64,000 nt of DNA from Halomonas almeriensis (GTDB taxonomy: Bacteria > Pseudomonadota > Gammaproteobacteria > Pseudomonadales > Halomonadaceae): the NCBI RefSeq assembly GCF_030409235.1, contig NZ_JAUFPO010000010.1, positions 1 through 64,000 on the forward strand. The letters are read 5' to 3'. Positions 36,343 through 46,003 of this stretch are shown in pieces. Position 1 is the first letter of the stretch. Each line of letters begins with the position of its first letter. The translations under genes were made by a program, and so were the position numbers. The notes below the pieces were generated by a model. The model did no database searches. It was not told the DNA's origin and worked only from the letters and a program-made list of their open reading frames with translations.

Positions 36343-37929
36343 TCAGCTGCCGGTCTTTGTGATGGCACTGGTATCGATAAGGCTGGGCGCCGCTTGGCTT
36401 TCGGCGTGCACAGCGTAGTCCTGGTTGTGATGCAGCCCGCGTGATTCGCGACGCTGACGCGCACAGGCGACTGTCAATCGCGCCAGTCGAATGGCATGAC
36501 GCAGGCTACTTGCTTCGGGGTGGGCGCGGGTGTCATGGCAATGTGCCATGCAGCGGGTCTCAAGCTCCGATAGAGCGCTCGCGGCCTCGCCGAGCCCCTG
36601 GTCATGACGAACGATGGCCACACGCGAGCTCATGATGTCGCGCACGTTGTCCCGCAGTTCGCGCAGTTTTGTCACATCGACGTCCTGACGGCCGGTGACA
36701 GGCTCGACCAGTGGGGCCTGGCTGGGGGGCGGGCGAGTGGCCAGGTGGTAGGCGCAGCCATGGGCAAATGCCAGACACTCCAGAAGTGAGTTGCTGGCCA
36801 TGCGGTTGGCGCCATGCAGGCCGGTACAGGCGACCTCGCCGATGGCATAAAGGTGCGGCACCCTCGACGCGCCCTTCAGGTCGGTGCGTATGCCGCCGCA
36901 GCTGTAGTGGGCGGCCGGTACTACCGGGATCGGAGACCGGGCGATATCCAGGCCTCGCGAGGCGCAATGGGCGTGGATGGTAGGGAAGTGCTGACGAATC
37001 CGCGCTTCGCCCAGGTGGCATATATCCAGCCATACATGGTCAAGCCCGCTGCGTTGCATTTCACTGTCGATGGCCCGCGCGACGATGTCACGAGGCGCCA
37101 GTTCGGCTCTGTGATCCAGCTCCAGCATGAAGCGCTGGCCCTCGGCTCCCAGCAGGTGCCCCCCTTCGCCGCGTACCGCCTCGCTGATCAGGAAGGGGCT
37201 GCCCTTCGGGTCATACAGGCAGGTCGGGTGGAATTGCTGAAACTCGAGGTTCATGAGCTCGGCGCCGAGCTCGGCGGCCATCATCATGCCTTCTCCACTG
37301 GCGGGGCACGGGCTGGTGGTATGACGGTAGAGGCCGCTTGCACCGCCGGTGGCAAGCACCGTGTCGGTTGCCAGGAGTTCATGTGCGCGTCCCGACTCGT
37401 CGATGCAGTACGCTCCCCGGCAGTGTCCGGCCCGGTCGCGGAGCAGGTCGAGCGCCGTGAGCTCGTGCTCCACCCGAATCGCCGGGTGCTGGGCGACATG
37501 CTGTTCGAGGGTTTCAATAAGCGCGCGCCCGGTGGCATCGTCCGCGTGGATGATGCGACGTGCACTGTGTCCACCCTCACGGGTCAGATGGTAGGGGAAG
37601 TCGGCCTCGGGAGCCGTGTCGGCGGTAAAGGGGACGCCCAATGACAGCAGCCACTCGATGGCGGCGGGCCCTTGCTCGACGGTGAAGCGCACGGCGGCCT
37701 CATCGCAGAGTCCGTCTCCGGCCACCAGAGTGTCAGTCACGTGGGTGTCGGCGTCGTCCTGTGGTGAAAGGACGGCGGCGATGCCCCCCTGCGCCCAGCG
37801 GCTGGCGCCACGGTCATCCGGCCTTGGTTGCAAGAGTGTCACCGAGCGGCTCGAGGCGACTTCCAGCGCCATGGCCAGTCCGGCGACACCGCCGCCGATG
37901 ATTAGCACGTCATGATGGCTTCTGGACAT
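36343..37929 (-). CDS. nadB: L-aspartate oxidase
   Basis: A 528-residue FAD enzyme that oxidises aspartate to iminoaspartate, the first step of NAD synthesis. The FAD dinucleotide motif is VLIIGGGVAGLAMALEVA (~8-25), with RWAQGGIAAVL (~44) and the active-site region FQQFHPTCLYDP (~239). YSCGGIRTDLKGASRVPHLYAIGEVACTGLHGANRMASNSLLECLAFAHG (~345-394) is the C-terminal FAD signature. Its start overlaps the FUSC gene by 20 nt. Confidence 0.96.
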   Translation of the reverse strand: MSRSHHDVLIIGGGVAGLAMALEVASSRSVTLLQPRPDDRGASRWAQGGIAAVLSPQDDADTHVTDTLVAGDGLCDEAAVRFTVEQGPAAIEWLLSLGVPFTADTAPEADFPYHLTREGGHSARRIIHADDATGRALIETLEQHVAQHPAIRVEHELTALDLLRDRAGHCRGAYCIDESGRAHELLATDTVLATGGASGLYRHTTSPCPASGEGMMMAAELGAELMNLEFQQFHPTCLYDPKGSPFLISEAVRGEGGHLLGAEGQRFMLELDHRAELAPRDIVARAIDSEMQRSGLDHVWLDICHLGEARIRQHFPTIHAHCASRGLDIARSPIPVVPAAHYSCGGIRTDLKGASRVPHLYAIGEVACTGLHGANRMASNSLLECLAFAHGCAYHLATRPPPSQAPLVEPVTGRQDVDVTKLRELRDNVRDIMSSRVAIVRHDQGLGEAASALSELETRCMAHCHDTRAHPEASSLRHAIRLARLTVACARQRRESRGLHHNQDYAVHAESQAAPSLIDTSAITKTGS

Positions 37930-39067
37930 CCGGCTCTCCTTCTGGGGGCTGGCCTGTGTGGGTCCGGGCGGGTGCTCTCAGACCATGACGCAGCGCACGC
38001 TTGCGCAGTCGGTGGCTGGGCAGACGTTCGAGCCTGCCCAGATGGTGGATCAGATCGCGGCTCAAGCGGGCCAGCTCACGATTGAGCCACAGGTAGCCGC
38101 TGGGACTGAACAGTTGGCGACCATCCTGGGCTTGGGCTCCTGTTGCCAGATCAGCGTGACGCTCCAGCGCAAACGGCGGAATCTCGACGTCGATCGGCTG
38201 TCCGGTCCTCACTTGATACGCCACGGCAGCAAGATTGTGGGCCAGGTTGTGCTGTTGCTCACGCAGGCCCAGCATGGCTTCGATCTGTTCGTGCCCCTCG
38301 CGAGTATTCCAATGGGTTTCAAGCAGAAGTTCAATGGTGGACAGCATGCGCCGCTGCAGAGAGATCAGGTCGTCGAGCTCGGTACGATGCAGGCGGCGTT
38401 CGCGATGAATGGCGTCGACCAGGTTGCGCTGCTTGATGAGTAGGCCGGTACAGCGCTTCAGTAGCTCTCGGGTATCCATATCAGGCGCCGAAGTGGCCGA
38501 GGTGTGAGCATGGAAGAGTTGTGCCATGCGATCAACGTTGTCGGCCAGCATGAAGCGCAGCATGTCGGTGGCCTTGTGGGGCAGTACCAGGATGGTGACG
38601 GCGATACCGATGAGCGTGCCAAGCACTACGTCGAAGCTTCGCCAAAGGGCGAGCTCGAAGTCCCGGGAGCCGTCGCCGACAACTAGCAGCAGGGTGATGG
38701 CAAACATCAGCCCACCGTAGCCATAGCGCTTGCCAAAACTGAGCCAGGTCACCCATGCAATGCCCAGCAGACTGCCGAGCGGGAGGAGCAGCGGGATGGT
38801 CTTAGGCGTCAGAATCAGCAGCAGGCCCCAGATAGCGCCGAGGACGGTGCCGAAAAGGCGTTGGCGCCCCTTGTCGAGCACGCCACCGATATGCGGCAGG
38901 TTACCCATGACCATGACGGTGCTCACCAGGGCCCAGCCGCCATGCGGTATCGGGAAGATCTGAATGACACCGAAGGTGATGCAAAGCGCCAGGATGACGC
39001 GCAGAACATGAAGGGGCCGGCGGTGGCGATGCGTGAAGTAAGGGTCGCGCAGTCGCGCCAGAATCAT
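37910..39067 (-). CDS. FUSC family membrane protein (YccC/AaeB-like)
   Basis: A 385-residue protein with an N-terminal set of about six membrane helices (VLRVILALCITFGVIQIFPIPHGGWALVSTVMVMG, LFGTVLGAIWGLLLIL and so on to ~175) and a C-terminal helical cytoplasmic region. FUSC proteins include p-hydroxybenzoate efflux AaeB and stress-related YccS/YccC. The shorter half-size architecture suggests a dimer. Function unknown. Confidence 0.82.
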   Translation of the reverse strand: MILARLRDPYFTHRHRRPLHVLRVILALCITFGVIQIFPIPHGGWALVSTVMVMGNLPHIGGVLDKGRQRLFGTVLGAIWGLLLILTPKTIPLLLPLGSLLGIAWVTWLSFGKRYGYGGLMFAITLLLVVGDGSRDFELALWRSFDVVLGTLIGIAVTILVLPHKATDMLRFMLADNVDRMAQLFHAHTSATSAPDMDTRELLKRCTGLLIKQRNLVDAIHRERRLHRTELDDLISLQRRMLSTIELLLETHWNTREGHEQIEAMLGLREQQHNLAHNLAAVAYQVRTGQPIDVEIPPFALERHADLATGAQAQDGRQLFSPSGYLWLNRELARLSRDLIHHLGRLERLPSHRLRKRALRHGLRAPARTHTGQPPEGEPDVQKPS

Positions 39068-39125
39068 GCCGTGGTCTCAACCAGTGGTCGTTCTCGAGGG
39101 GGGTGAGAAGCGGTTGCGTTCATGC

Positions 39126-39214
39126 TGGTGCCCGGAGTCGGACTCGAACCGACACGGAGCGTCAGCTCCGAGGGATTTTAAGTCCCTTGCGTCTACCAAT
39201 TTCGCCATCCGGGC
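39126..39214 (-). tRNA. tRNA-Leu (UAA)
   Basis: An 89-nt class II tRNA with encoded CCA. The acceptor stem GCCCGGA/TCCGGGC, anticodon loop CTTAAAA (anticodon UAA), a long variable arm, and the T-loop TTCGAGTC are visible. Last of three tRNAs on the minus strand. Confidence 0.97.
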
Positions 39215-39247
39215 GGGTTGGCTCGGGCATCACCATGCGGGGGAAAG

Positions 39248-39321
39248 TGGAGGCTGGAGTCGGAATCGAACCGGCGTCGACGGAGTTGCAGTCCGCTGCA
39301 TAACCACTCTGCCATCCAGCC
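39248..39321 (-). tRNA. tRNA-Cys (GCA)
   Basis: A 74-nt tRNA with encoded CCA and discriminator U. Acceptor GGCTGGA/TCCAGCC and anticodon loop CTGCAAC (GCA). Middle of the Gly-Cys-Leu cluster. Confidence 0.97.
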
Positions 39322-39348
39322 TCATTGAGTCGTGCCATTCATAGGGAA

Positions 39349-39423
39349 TGGAGCGGGAAACGAGATTCGAACTCGCGACCCTCGCCTTGGCAAGGCGATG
39401 CTCTACCACTGAGCTATTCCCGC
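39349..39423 (-). tRNA. tRNA-Gly (GCC)
   Basis: A 75-nt tRNA with encoded CCA and discriminator U. Acceptor GCGGGAA/TTCCCGC and anticodon loop TTGCCAA (GCC). First of the three tRNAs, just behind a strong promoter. Confidence 0.97.
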
Positions 39424-39438
39424 TCGACTCGAGGATGT

Positions 39439-39466
39439 ATTATACGGATAAGTCGGTGTCTGTCAA
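39439..39466 (-). promoter_or_regulatory. Promoter of the tRNA Gly-Cys-Leu cluster
   Basis: On the minus strand a perfect -35 TTGACA (39461-39466) and perfect -10 TATAAT (39439-39444) are 16 nt apart, ending 16 nt before tRNA-Gly. Confidence 0.88.
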
Positions 39467-39484
39467 ACGCTTTTTATGTCGATA

Positions 39485-40033
39485 TCACATGGCGCGACTC
39501 AGGTGTGGCCAAGCTGCTCGCAGATACTGAATCATCGACCAGAGGGTCAGTAGTGCCGATACGTAGAGTGTCACGACGCCTATCTGGGCCATTAAAGCAC
39601 CGGGCGTAAAGGCCAGCAGAAGCAGCAGCGCAATCATCTGCAGTGTCGTCTTGAGTTTACCGATCCACGATACGGCCACGGTGCCTCGCTTGCCCATTTC
39701 CGCCATCCACTCGCGCAGTGCCGAGATCACGATCTCGCGGCCGATGATCACCAGCGCCGGCAGCGTCAGCCAGACCGCATCATAACGCTCGATCAGCAGG
39801 GCCAGCGCCACTGCCACCATGAGTTTATCGGCCACCGGGTCGAGAAAGGCGCCAAAGGGAGTGGATTGATCCCAGCGTCGTGCTAGATACCCGTCCAGCC
39901 AGTCGGTTACCGATGCCAGAGCAAAGAGCCCGGCGGCCAGCGGAAGGCTCCACCCATAGGGTAGATAGAAGAAAATGACCAACAGCGGGATGAAGATGAT
40001 TCTGGCCAATGTCAGGATATTGGGTATGTTCAT
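39485..40033 (-). CDS. pgsA: CDP-diacylglycerol-glycerol-3-phosphate 3-phosphatidyltransferase
   Basis: A 182-residue membrane enzyme making phosphatidylglycerol phosphate. The CDP-alcohol phosphatidyltransferase motif D-G-x2-A-R-x8-G-x3-D-x3-D is seen in [29 protein letters not shown] (~44-72). Four membrane segments. Downstream of uvrC, the usual order. Confidence 0.95.
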   Translation of the reverse strand: MNIPNILTLARIIFIPLLVIFFYLPYGWSLPLAAGLFALASVTDWLDGYLARRWDQSTPFGAFLDPVADKLMVAVALALLIERYDAVWLTLPALVIIGREIVISALREWMAEMGKRGTVAVSWIGKLKTTLQMIALLLLLAFTPGALMAQIGVVTLYVSALLTLWSMIQYLRAAWPHLSRAM

Positions 40034-40103
40034 CGAAACTGAGGTCCTTGCTGTGAAGGGTGAGACCGGTCGGGTCGCTACATTCTATCTGCCTTGCCGG
40101 CCT

Positions 40104-41918
40104 TCATCCATGAAGGGCGCGGTAAATCGACTCGGCAAGCGAAACACTGATGCCGGGCACCCGCGCGAGCTCCTCGCGATTGGCGTTCTTGACGCCCTGA
40201 AGGCCGCCAAAAAAGCGTAACAGTTCACGACGTCGGCGTGGGCCGACGCCGGGGATTTCCTGCAGGGTCGAAGTGCGTCTGGCCTTGTCGCGTCGGGTTC
40301 GATGGCCGGTGATAGCGAAACGGTGTGATTCGTCGCGGATGTGCTGCAGCAGATGCAGTGCAGGGCACGAGGTATCGAGATCCATGCTTCGCTGCGGGGT
40401 CTCGATAAACAGGGTCTCGAGTCCCGCCTTGCGGGTCGTGCCCTTGGCTACGCCGATCAGGCCGACACCCTGTACACCGAGTTCATTGAATACCTCCCTG
40501 GCCATGTTCAGCTGCCCCTTGCCGCCGTCCACGATCAGCAGGTCTGGTGGCTCACCCTCTCCCTTCTCCAGGCGCTTGAAGCGCCGAGTGAGTGCCTGGC
40601 GCATGGCGGCATAGTCGTCGCCGGGCTCGATGTTCTGGATATTGAAGCGTCGGTAGTCCGATTTGCGCGGGCCATTGGCATCGAACACCACACAGGAGGC
40701 CACGGTGGCCTCACCCTGGCTGTGGCTGATGTCGAAACATTCAAGGCGGGCAGGCACCTCCTCGAGATCGAGCGCATCGCGCAGGGATTCGAATCGCTTG
40801 GCCAATTGCGTCTGACTGGCCAGCTGGCTTTCCAGCTGTTGTTCCGCATTGGTGCGGGCCAGCTCGAGCCATTGCGCGCGGTGTCCACGGACGCTTGCCG
40901 TCAGCCTGACCCGCTTGCCGGCCTGGTTTTCCAATGCACCAGCGATGATGTCCGTGTCGGTGAGCTCATGGCTGGAAAGCACCTCGGCAGGAATCTCCCT
41001 GGCCTGGCCCAGATAATACTGGCTGATGAAATCGCCGAGCAGGGTGTCGGGTGTGAGGTCCAGGCCATTGGCTGGGGTATGGTGCTGCGCGCCAAGCAGC
41101 CGGCCGCCGCGCACCGAGAGAACGGAAATGCACAATGCCCCCGGCCGGCTGGCCAGGGCAAAGGCATCCGCATCGCCATTGCCGGTATCGACGAACTGGC
41201 GCTGCTGGAGCTGTCGCAGTTGCTGGATCTGGTCGCGCAGGCGGGCGGCCTCCTCGAACGCCAGTGCTTCGCTGGCCGCCTCCATGTCCCGGGTCAACTC
41301 TTGGGTGACCGCTTCGCTCTTGCCTTCCAGGCACTGCACGGCATGATCGACGTCGCGCCGGTAATCCGCTTCACTGATGTAGCCCACGCAAGGCGCGGTG
41401 CAACGACCGATCTGATATTGCAGGCAAGGGCGGCTGCGATGGGCGAACACTGTATCCTCGCAGTTGCGAATGCGAAAAATCTTCTGCATCAGCGAGAGTG
41501 TTTCGCGTACGGCATGGCTGCTCGGGTAGGGGCCCAGGTAGCGGCCATCATTGTGCCGGGTACGCACCCGCTTGTATTCCAGGGCCGGAAAGGGGTGCCG
41601 GTCGCTGACGAAAACAAAGGGGTAGGATTTGTCATCACGCAGCAGGATGTTGTACGGCGGGCGCTTCTCTTTGATTAGCGTCTGCTCAAGAAGCAGGGCT
41701 TCCGTCTCGCTATTGGTGACTGTGATCTGCACATCGGCGATTCGCGCGACTAGGGCCTGGGTCTTGGCATTCAGGGCGCCGCGAAAATAACTGGCCAGGC
41801 GCGGCTTGAGCCGGCGGGCCTTGCCAACGTAGAGCGTCTCGCCATGCTCGTCGAGCATGCGATAGACCCCGGGGGATTCGGTGACGGTAGTGAGAAACTG
41901 GCGTGAATCGAAGCTCAT
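40104..41918 (-). CDS. uvrC: Excinuclease ABC subunit C
   Basis: A 604-residue nucleotide-excision-repair nuclease. GIY-YIG domain (GVYRMLDEHGETLYVGKARRLK, ~17-38), Cys-rich CLQYQIGRCTAPCVG (~169-183), UvrB-binding UVR motif (~200-235), RNase H-like C-nuclease with RLECFDISHSQGE (~386-398), and a C-terminal (HhH)2 domain (IPGVGPRRRRELLRFFGG). Conserved neighbour of uvrY. Confidence 0.97.
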   Translation of the reverse strand: MSFDSRQFLTTVTESPGVYRMLDEHGETLYVGKARRLKPRLASYFRGALNAKTQALVARIADVQITVTNSETEALLLEQTLIKEKRPPYNILLRDDKSYPFVFVSDRHPFPALEYKRVRTRHNDGRYLGPYPSSHAVRETLSLMQKIFRIRNCEDTVFAHRSRPCLQYQIGRCTAPCVGYISEADYRRDVDHAVQCLEGKSEAVTQELTRDMEAASEALAFEEAARLRDQIQQLRQLQQRQFVDTGNGDADAFALASRPGALCISVLSVRGGRLLGAQHHTPANGLDLTPDTLLGDFISQYYLGQAREIPAEVLSSHELTDTDIIAGALENQAGKRVRLTASVRGHRAQWLELARTNAEQQLESQLASQTQLAKRFESLRDALDLEEVPARLECFDISHSQGEATVASCVVFDANGPRKSDYRRFNIQNIEPGDDYAAMRQALTRRFKRLEKGEGEPPDLLIVDGGKGQLNMAREVFNELGVQGVGLIGVAKGTTRKAGLETLFIETPQRSMDLDTSCPALHLLQHIRDESHRFAITGHRTRRDKARRTSTLQEIPGVGPRRRRELLRFFGGLQGVKNANREELARVPGISVSLAESIYRALHG

Positions 41919-41976
41919 CGAAGTGCCGATAACGGATTAAACACTGCCTACTCTATCAGACCCGTCACCAGCCGGG

Positions 41977-42624
41977 TCATTCGCTTTCGCTGAATCCGTC
42001 CACCAAGCCGTAGCGCAGTCCCATGTGGGTCAGTTCCACATCTGAGTTGACGCCCAGCTTCTCGAAGATGCGATAGCGGTAGGTATTGACCGTCTTGGGG
42101 CTGAGGAACATGTGGTCAGCGATATCGGCGACCTTGCGACAATTGACGATCATCATGGCAACCTGAAGCTCGCGCTGGGAAAGCTGGTCGAACGGGTTCT
42201 CATTGTCGTCGATGCGAAACAGCACCAGGCGTTGGGCAATCTCGGGGCTGATGTAGCGCTTGCCATTGAAGATGCTGCGAATGGCCTGAACCATTTCATC
42301 GTGTTGCGAGCCCTTGCTGATGAATCCATGCGCGCCGGCTTCCAGCAGACGCTGGGCGAATGTCTCCTCGACAAAGGCGGTCAGCACGAGGATGCGCACG
42401 TCCGTGGTCAGGCGATGAATCTTGCGTGTAGCCTCAAGACCACTGATGCCCGGCATGCGAATATCCATCAGGATGACGTCGGGTTTCAGTTGGCGTGTCT
42501 GTTGAACCGCCTCTTCGCCATCTGCGGCTTCACCCACGACGCCCATGTCCGGCTCTTCATTCAATAGATGGGCGATGCTGGTCCTCACCAGGTGATGGTC
42601 ATCGGCGATTAGAACTCTTATCAA
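41977..42624 (-). CDS. gacA: Response regulator UvrY/GacA
   Basis: A 215-residue LuxR-type regulator partnering the GacS/BarA kinase and controlling small RsmY/Z-type RNAs. Receiver: IRVLIADDHHLVR (acidic pocket), DVILMDIRMPG (phospho-Asp), K near position 104 (SKG). The C-terminal LuxR HTH is LSQRELQVAMMIVNCRKVADIADHMFLSPKTVNTYRYRI. I choose the TTG at 42624 because AGGAG lies 7 nt upstream and the product then begins MIRVLIADDH, as in GacA; the TTG at 42630 touches the ribosome site. Confidence 0.92.
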   Translation of the reverse strand: MIRVLIADDHHLVRTSIAHLLNEEPDMGVVGEAADGEEAVQQTRQLKPDVILMDIRMPGISGLEATRKIHRLTTDVRILVLTAFVEETFAQRLLEAGAHGFISKGSQHDEMVQAIRSIFNGKRYISPEIAQRLVLFRIDDNENPFDQLSQRELQVAMMIVNCRKVADIADHMFLSPKTVNTYRYRIFEKLGVNSDVELTHMGLRYGLVDGFSESE

Positions 42625-42796
42625 GGTCAAGCTCCTACTGCGAGGGGGCTGGTTCGCGAAACGGGGCGGCGTCGCAGTGGGTTGTTGGCGGTTGTTATAC
42701 TTCTTGTAAAATTGCTCATCATCAAGCTTTTCATGAAGTTAAGCAATATTACGATGGCCGCACCATGGTGCTGATTGGGTGCATTGGTTTTTTCTG

Positions 42797-42825
42797 TTGA
42801 CAAGGCCTGAGTTTGTGTCTAGACT
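42797..42825 (+). promoter_or_regulatory. Promoter of tRNA-Ala
   Basis: A perfect -35 TTGACA (42797-42802) and -10 TAGACT (42820-42825) with a 17-nt spacer, ending 29 nt before the tRNA. The rest of the 42631-42796 gap shows no gene. Confidence 0.8.
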
Positions 42826-42854
42826 ATGCCTCGTTCTCGCAAGGCGAGAGTCTT

Positions 42855-42930
42855 GGGGCCTTAGCTCAGCTGGGAGAGCGCAACACTGGCAGTGTTGAGG
42901 TCAGCGGTTCGATCCCGCTAGGCTCCACCA
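42855..42930 (+). tRNA. tRNA-Ala (GGC)
   Basis: A 76-nt tRNA with encoded CCA. Acceptor GGGGCCT/AGGCTCC (one G-T pair), D-arm TTAGCTCAGCTGGGAGAGC, anticodon loop CTGGCAG (GGC) and T-loop TTCGATC. Confidence 0.97.
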
Positions 42931-42943
42931 GAGTTTTGGAAAT

Positions 42944-42979
42944 TAAGCCGTCAAACGCAATGCGTTTGGCGGCTTTTTT
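42944..42979 (+). terminator. Intrinsic terminator of tRNA-Ala
   Basis: The stem AAGCCGTCAAACGCA pairs with TGCGTTTGGCGGCTT (one G-T pair) and is followed by TTTTTT. It is 14 nt after the tRNA. Confidence 0.93.
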
Positions 42980-43180
42980 GTGCCGTGCCGTGTGAACAAT
43001 AATGAGCCGGGTTTGGCGGCCATGCTTCTGTCCGTGGCGTGAACGCACCCTGATCGCGCAATGCGACTACGGTGCAGTTCCCCTTGATTGCCGGGTAGCC
43101 AATGCTGGTCAGTACCCGGGAGTGTTGAGTCATCAGGCCGTTCGCGTACCCTGACGTGACCTATCTCCACAGGAGCTTCC

Positions 43181-44164
43181 ATGTCGTCATTTCGTCTGGG
43201 GCTGGTCGGGGCCGGCAAGATCGTTCGTGACCAGCATCTCGCCGCCATTCAGGCTACAGCGGGGCTGGAGCTCGTCGCCGTGGCTGACCCCCATGCCGGG
43301 CTGGAAGGCATTCCCTGCTATCCATCACTGGAAGCCATGCTGGCCGCCGAGCCTGAGCTAAATGCTGTGGCGATCTGTACGCCGTCGCATCTGCGCCATG
43401 CACTGGCCCGCCAGGCGCTCGAGGCCGGAAAGGCGGTGCTACTGGAAAAACCACCCGGTGCCACCCTGGCCGAGGTCGAGGACCTCAAGACGTTGGCCGA
43501 GCAGCGCGACCTCGTGCTGTTCGCGGCCTGGCATTCGCGTTTTGCTCCGGCTATCGAACCCGCGCGTGAATGGTTGCGCGGGCGTCGCCTCCGTGCCATC
43601 GAGATCACCTGGCACGAGGATGTCAGGGTCTGGCATCCGGGGCAGGCCTGGCTCTGGGAAGCCGGTGGCATGGGTGTGTTCGATCCAGGGATCAATGCCT
43701 TGTCGATCGTGACCCGGCTGGTGGATCAGTCGTTTTTCCTCAAGCAGGCCAGGCTCGAGGTGCCCGAGAACTGTCAGACACCGATTGCCGCTCAGCTGAA
43801 AATGCGTGATGCCGCAGGTGTGCCACTGGAGGCGGACTTCGATTTCCGTCACGAGGACCCGCCTTGCTGGAAGATGACACTGACCACCGACCGGGGACGC
43901 CTCGAACTGAGCGGTGGCGGATGTCGCATGTCAGTGGACGGGGACGTGGTGATCGACCAGGCGGAGCGGGAGTATCCGGGGCTGTATGCTCATTTCCAGT
44001 CACTGCTGGCCAGTGGCCGGCGTGATGTGGATGTCGTGCCGCTGCGCCACGTGGCGGATGCGATGATGCTGGGGCACCGCCACTCAACCGCGCCCTTTCA
44101 TGATGAAAGGGCCACCCTGGCACCCCACACCCATGACGATGCCGCAACCAGGGAAAGAACATGA
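43181..44164 (+). CDS. Gfo/Idh/MocA oxidoreductase, galactose/arabinose 1-dehydrogenase-like
   Basis: A 327-residue NAD(P)-dependent sugar dehydrogenase. Rossmann motif LVGAGKIVRDQHLAAI (~8-23), the EKP motif in VLLEKPPGATLAEVE (~87-101), WHEDVRVWHPGQAWLWEAGGMGVFDPGINAL (~141-171) as in D-galactose and L-arabinose 1-dehydrogenases with the conserved catalytic His/Asp environment. It overlaps the lactonase gene downstream by 4 nt, so oxidation of an aldose to its lactone is the likely reaction. Confidence 0.85.
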   Translation: MSSFRLGLVGAGKIVRDQHLAAIQATAGLELVAVADPHAGLEGIPCYPSLEAMLAAEPELNAVAICTPSHLRHALARQALEAGKAVLLEKPPGATLAEVEDLKTLAEQRDLVLFAAWHSRFAPAIEPAREWLRGRRLRAIEITWHEDVRVWHPGQAWLWEAGGMGVFDPGINALSIVTRLVDQSFFLKQARLEVPENCQTPIAAQLKMRDAAGVPLEADFDFRHEDPPCWKMTLTTDRGRLELSGGGCRMSVDGDVVIDQAEREYPGLYAHFQSLLASGRRDVDVVPLRHVADAMMLGHRHSTAPFHDERATLAPHTHDDAATRERT

Positions 44165-45051
44165 CAGCACGTGCGAATGCCGTTGAAGTGGCCCTGCCGC
44201 TCGATATGGATCTCGGGGAAAGTCCGGTCTGGTCGGTGGCGGATCAGACGCTTTACTGGGTGGATATCAATCGAGGGCGGGTCTTCGCCTGGGCATCCGG
44301 TGACGCCGCTCCAAATGAGCATGACTTCGCGCATAGCGTGGGGTGCCTGGCGCTGAGTGAACAGGGACTCCTGGTTGCCGAGGCGCCGGCTTTAGTCTGG
44401 CTGGATCCACGATCCGGAGAGCGCTGGCCGACGAACGCGGTCAATCCCGAATGGGAGGTTGATGGAGGCAATCGCTTCAATGATGGCCGCTGCGACCCGG
44501 CGGGGCGCTTCTGGGTCGGTACCTTGAACCCCGAGGACGGCGGTGCCTCGCTGTACTCCTGGCGTGAAGGACACCTGGTGGCGGCCAAGCGCGAGCTGCG
44601 GATCGCCAATGGCCTGGCGTTCAGCCCGGATGCGCGGTGGCTGTATCACACCGATTCGCCGTCACGCCGGGTGCTGCGCCATGCCTTCGATCCCGAGAGT
44701 GGCGAGCTGGGGGAGGGCAAGGTCTGGATCGACCTGGATGCGCATGACCTGCCCGGCGTGCCGGATGGCGCCGCGGTCGATAAGGAAGGTCACTATTGGA
44801 GCGCGCTATACGGCGGTGCCCGGATCGCACGCTTCGACCCCGATGGACAGCTGTTGGCCGAGTATCCGGTGCCATGCTCGAACCCGACCATGGTGGCCTT
44901 CGGTGGCGTCGATCTGAAGACGTTATTCATTACCACCGCCCGCCAGGAAATGGACCAGGCGGCATTGCAGCGTTATCCGCTGGCGGGCAGTCTGCTCTCG
45001 CTGCGGGTATCCACGCCGGGACTGGAAGAACCCAGTGTGACCCGGCGTTGA
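44161..45051 (+). CDS. SMP-30/gluconolactonase family sugar lactonase
   Basis: A 296-residue beta-propeller lactonase. The metal ligands are suggested by LGESPVWSVADQTLYWVDI (Glu, ~18-36), GGNRFNDGRCDPAGRFWVGT (Asn/Asp, ~102-121), IANGLAFSPDARWLYHTDS (~149-167) and PDGAAVDKEGHYWSALYGG (Asp, ~201-219). It would open the lactone made by the coupled dehydrogenase. The sugar is probably L-arabinose or D-galactose; later pathway genes are not in the window. Confidence 0.88.
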   Translation: MTARANAVEVALPLDMDLGESPVWSVADQTLYWVDINRGRVFAWASGDAAPNEHDFAHSVGCLALSEQGLLVAEAPALVWLDPRSGERWPTNAVNPEWEVDGGNRFNDGRCDPAGRFWVGTLNPEDGGASLYSWREGHLVAAKRELRIANGLAFSPDARWLYHTDSPSRRVLRHAFDPESGELGEGKVWIDLDAHDLPGVPDGAAVDKEGHYWSALYGGARIARFDPDGQLLAEYPVPCSNPTMVAFGGVDLKTLFITTARQEMDQAALQRYPLAGSLLSLRVSTPGLEEPSVTRR

Positions 45052-45076
45052 TCGATCTGGCGGCCCGCTGGCGCTA

Positions 45077-45841
45077 TCAGGTCAGCACGCTTTCCAGCTG
45101 CTTACGCAGTGTCTCGGTGGTCTCGTTGCCCGCCAGCGAAATCCGCGTGAACTGCTCGTCGGTCCCCGCCATTTCGGAGAGCAGCGAGCCCAGACCGGTG
45201 GCGCGCGTATCGCGCTGAACCAGCAGGTCCAGTCCCTCACCGGTCTGGTTAGAGGGTAGAAAGGCGATCTCGGCTTCGTCTAGATGGCGGAAGCGGCTTC
45301 CTGTGGTGGGCTTGAACTCGAATTCCTGGAGGCAGCCGGTCGCCGGGTTCTTGCGCGACAGCTCCAGTGGTGCCGAGGTCATGGTGAAACCGAGCTGATC
45401 CATGGCCTCGAAGACATTGCGCTGCAGCTCGCCGGGCAGGATGCGCAGCGGATCCTTGTCGCGCGGGTCGATAGCCATGGCGATATCGGCGCGAGTCGCT
45501 ACCCAGGTCTTGGGGTGTTCGCGTCCGACGGACAGCGGAGACAGCAGGGGCAGCGTCATCTCGAAGGGCAGGGTGCGTTCCTCGCCCGGCTGAATGGTCA
45601 TGGGTTCCGCAATACGCAGCGTCGCCCAGGCGTGGGGAACCTTGACCTTCTCGTCGTCGACTTCCTGAATGGCCTCGCTGGCCAGATCCAGTACCAGAGC
45701 ATCGAGTTCCTGGCTGACTTCCCCGCCGACGATGTGAATCTCGCCCTTGAGGACGCTGCCGGCTTCGGCGGTATCAGTATCCAGCATGGTGTCGATGCGG
45801 GCGTTGCCGATGCCGACGGCGGCCATGAGTTTATCGAACAT
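45077..45841 (-). CDS. SpoOM/Spo0M-family protein
   Basis: A 254-residue protein of the sporulation-control Spo0M family with arrestin-like beta fold: MFDKLMAAVGIGNARIDTMLD at the N-terminus, LKGEIHIVGGEVSQELDALVLDL (~34-56), and FEMTLPLLSPLSV. The organism is unlikely to sporulate; such proteins are common in Gram-negatives with unknown role. The start at 45841 has CAGGAG upstream; a longer open frame to 46270 runs antisense over the next locus and is not used. Confidence 0.88.
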   Translation of the reverse strand: MFDKLMAAVGIGNARIDTMLDTDTAEAGSVLKGEIHIVGGEVSQELDALVLDLASEAIQEVDDEKVKVPHAWATLRIAEPMTIQPGEERTLPFEMTLPLLSPLSVGREHPKTWVATRADIAMAIDPRDKDPLRILPGELQRNVFEAMDQLGFTMTSAPLELSRKNPATGCLQEFEFKPTTGSRFRHLDEAEIAFLPSNQTGEGLDLLVQRDTRATGLGSLLSEMAGTDEQFTRISLAGNETTETLRKQLESVLT

Positions 45842-46003
45842 CCTGCGCTCCTGAGGATTGGTGGTGGTTGGCGGCGTACGGCAAAATAATTCGGCAAGTG
45901 GAATCGGATTGCGCTTGGCCCCAGGCACAATGATCCGCCGTCTACGTGCCGGCTGGGGTTTGCCGTTTGTCGCGCCGTACGACGTTTTCAATGGGGGCGA
46001 AAC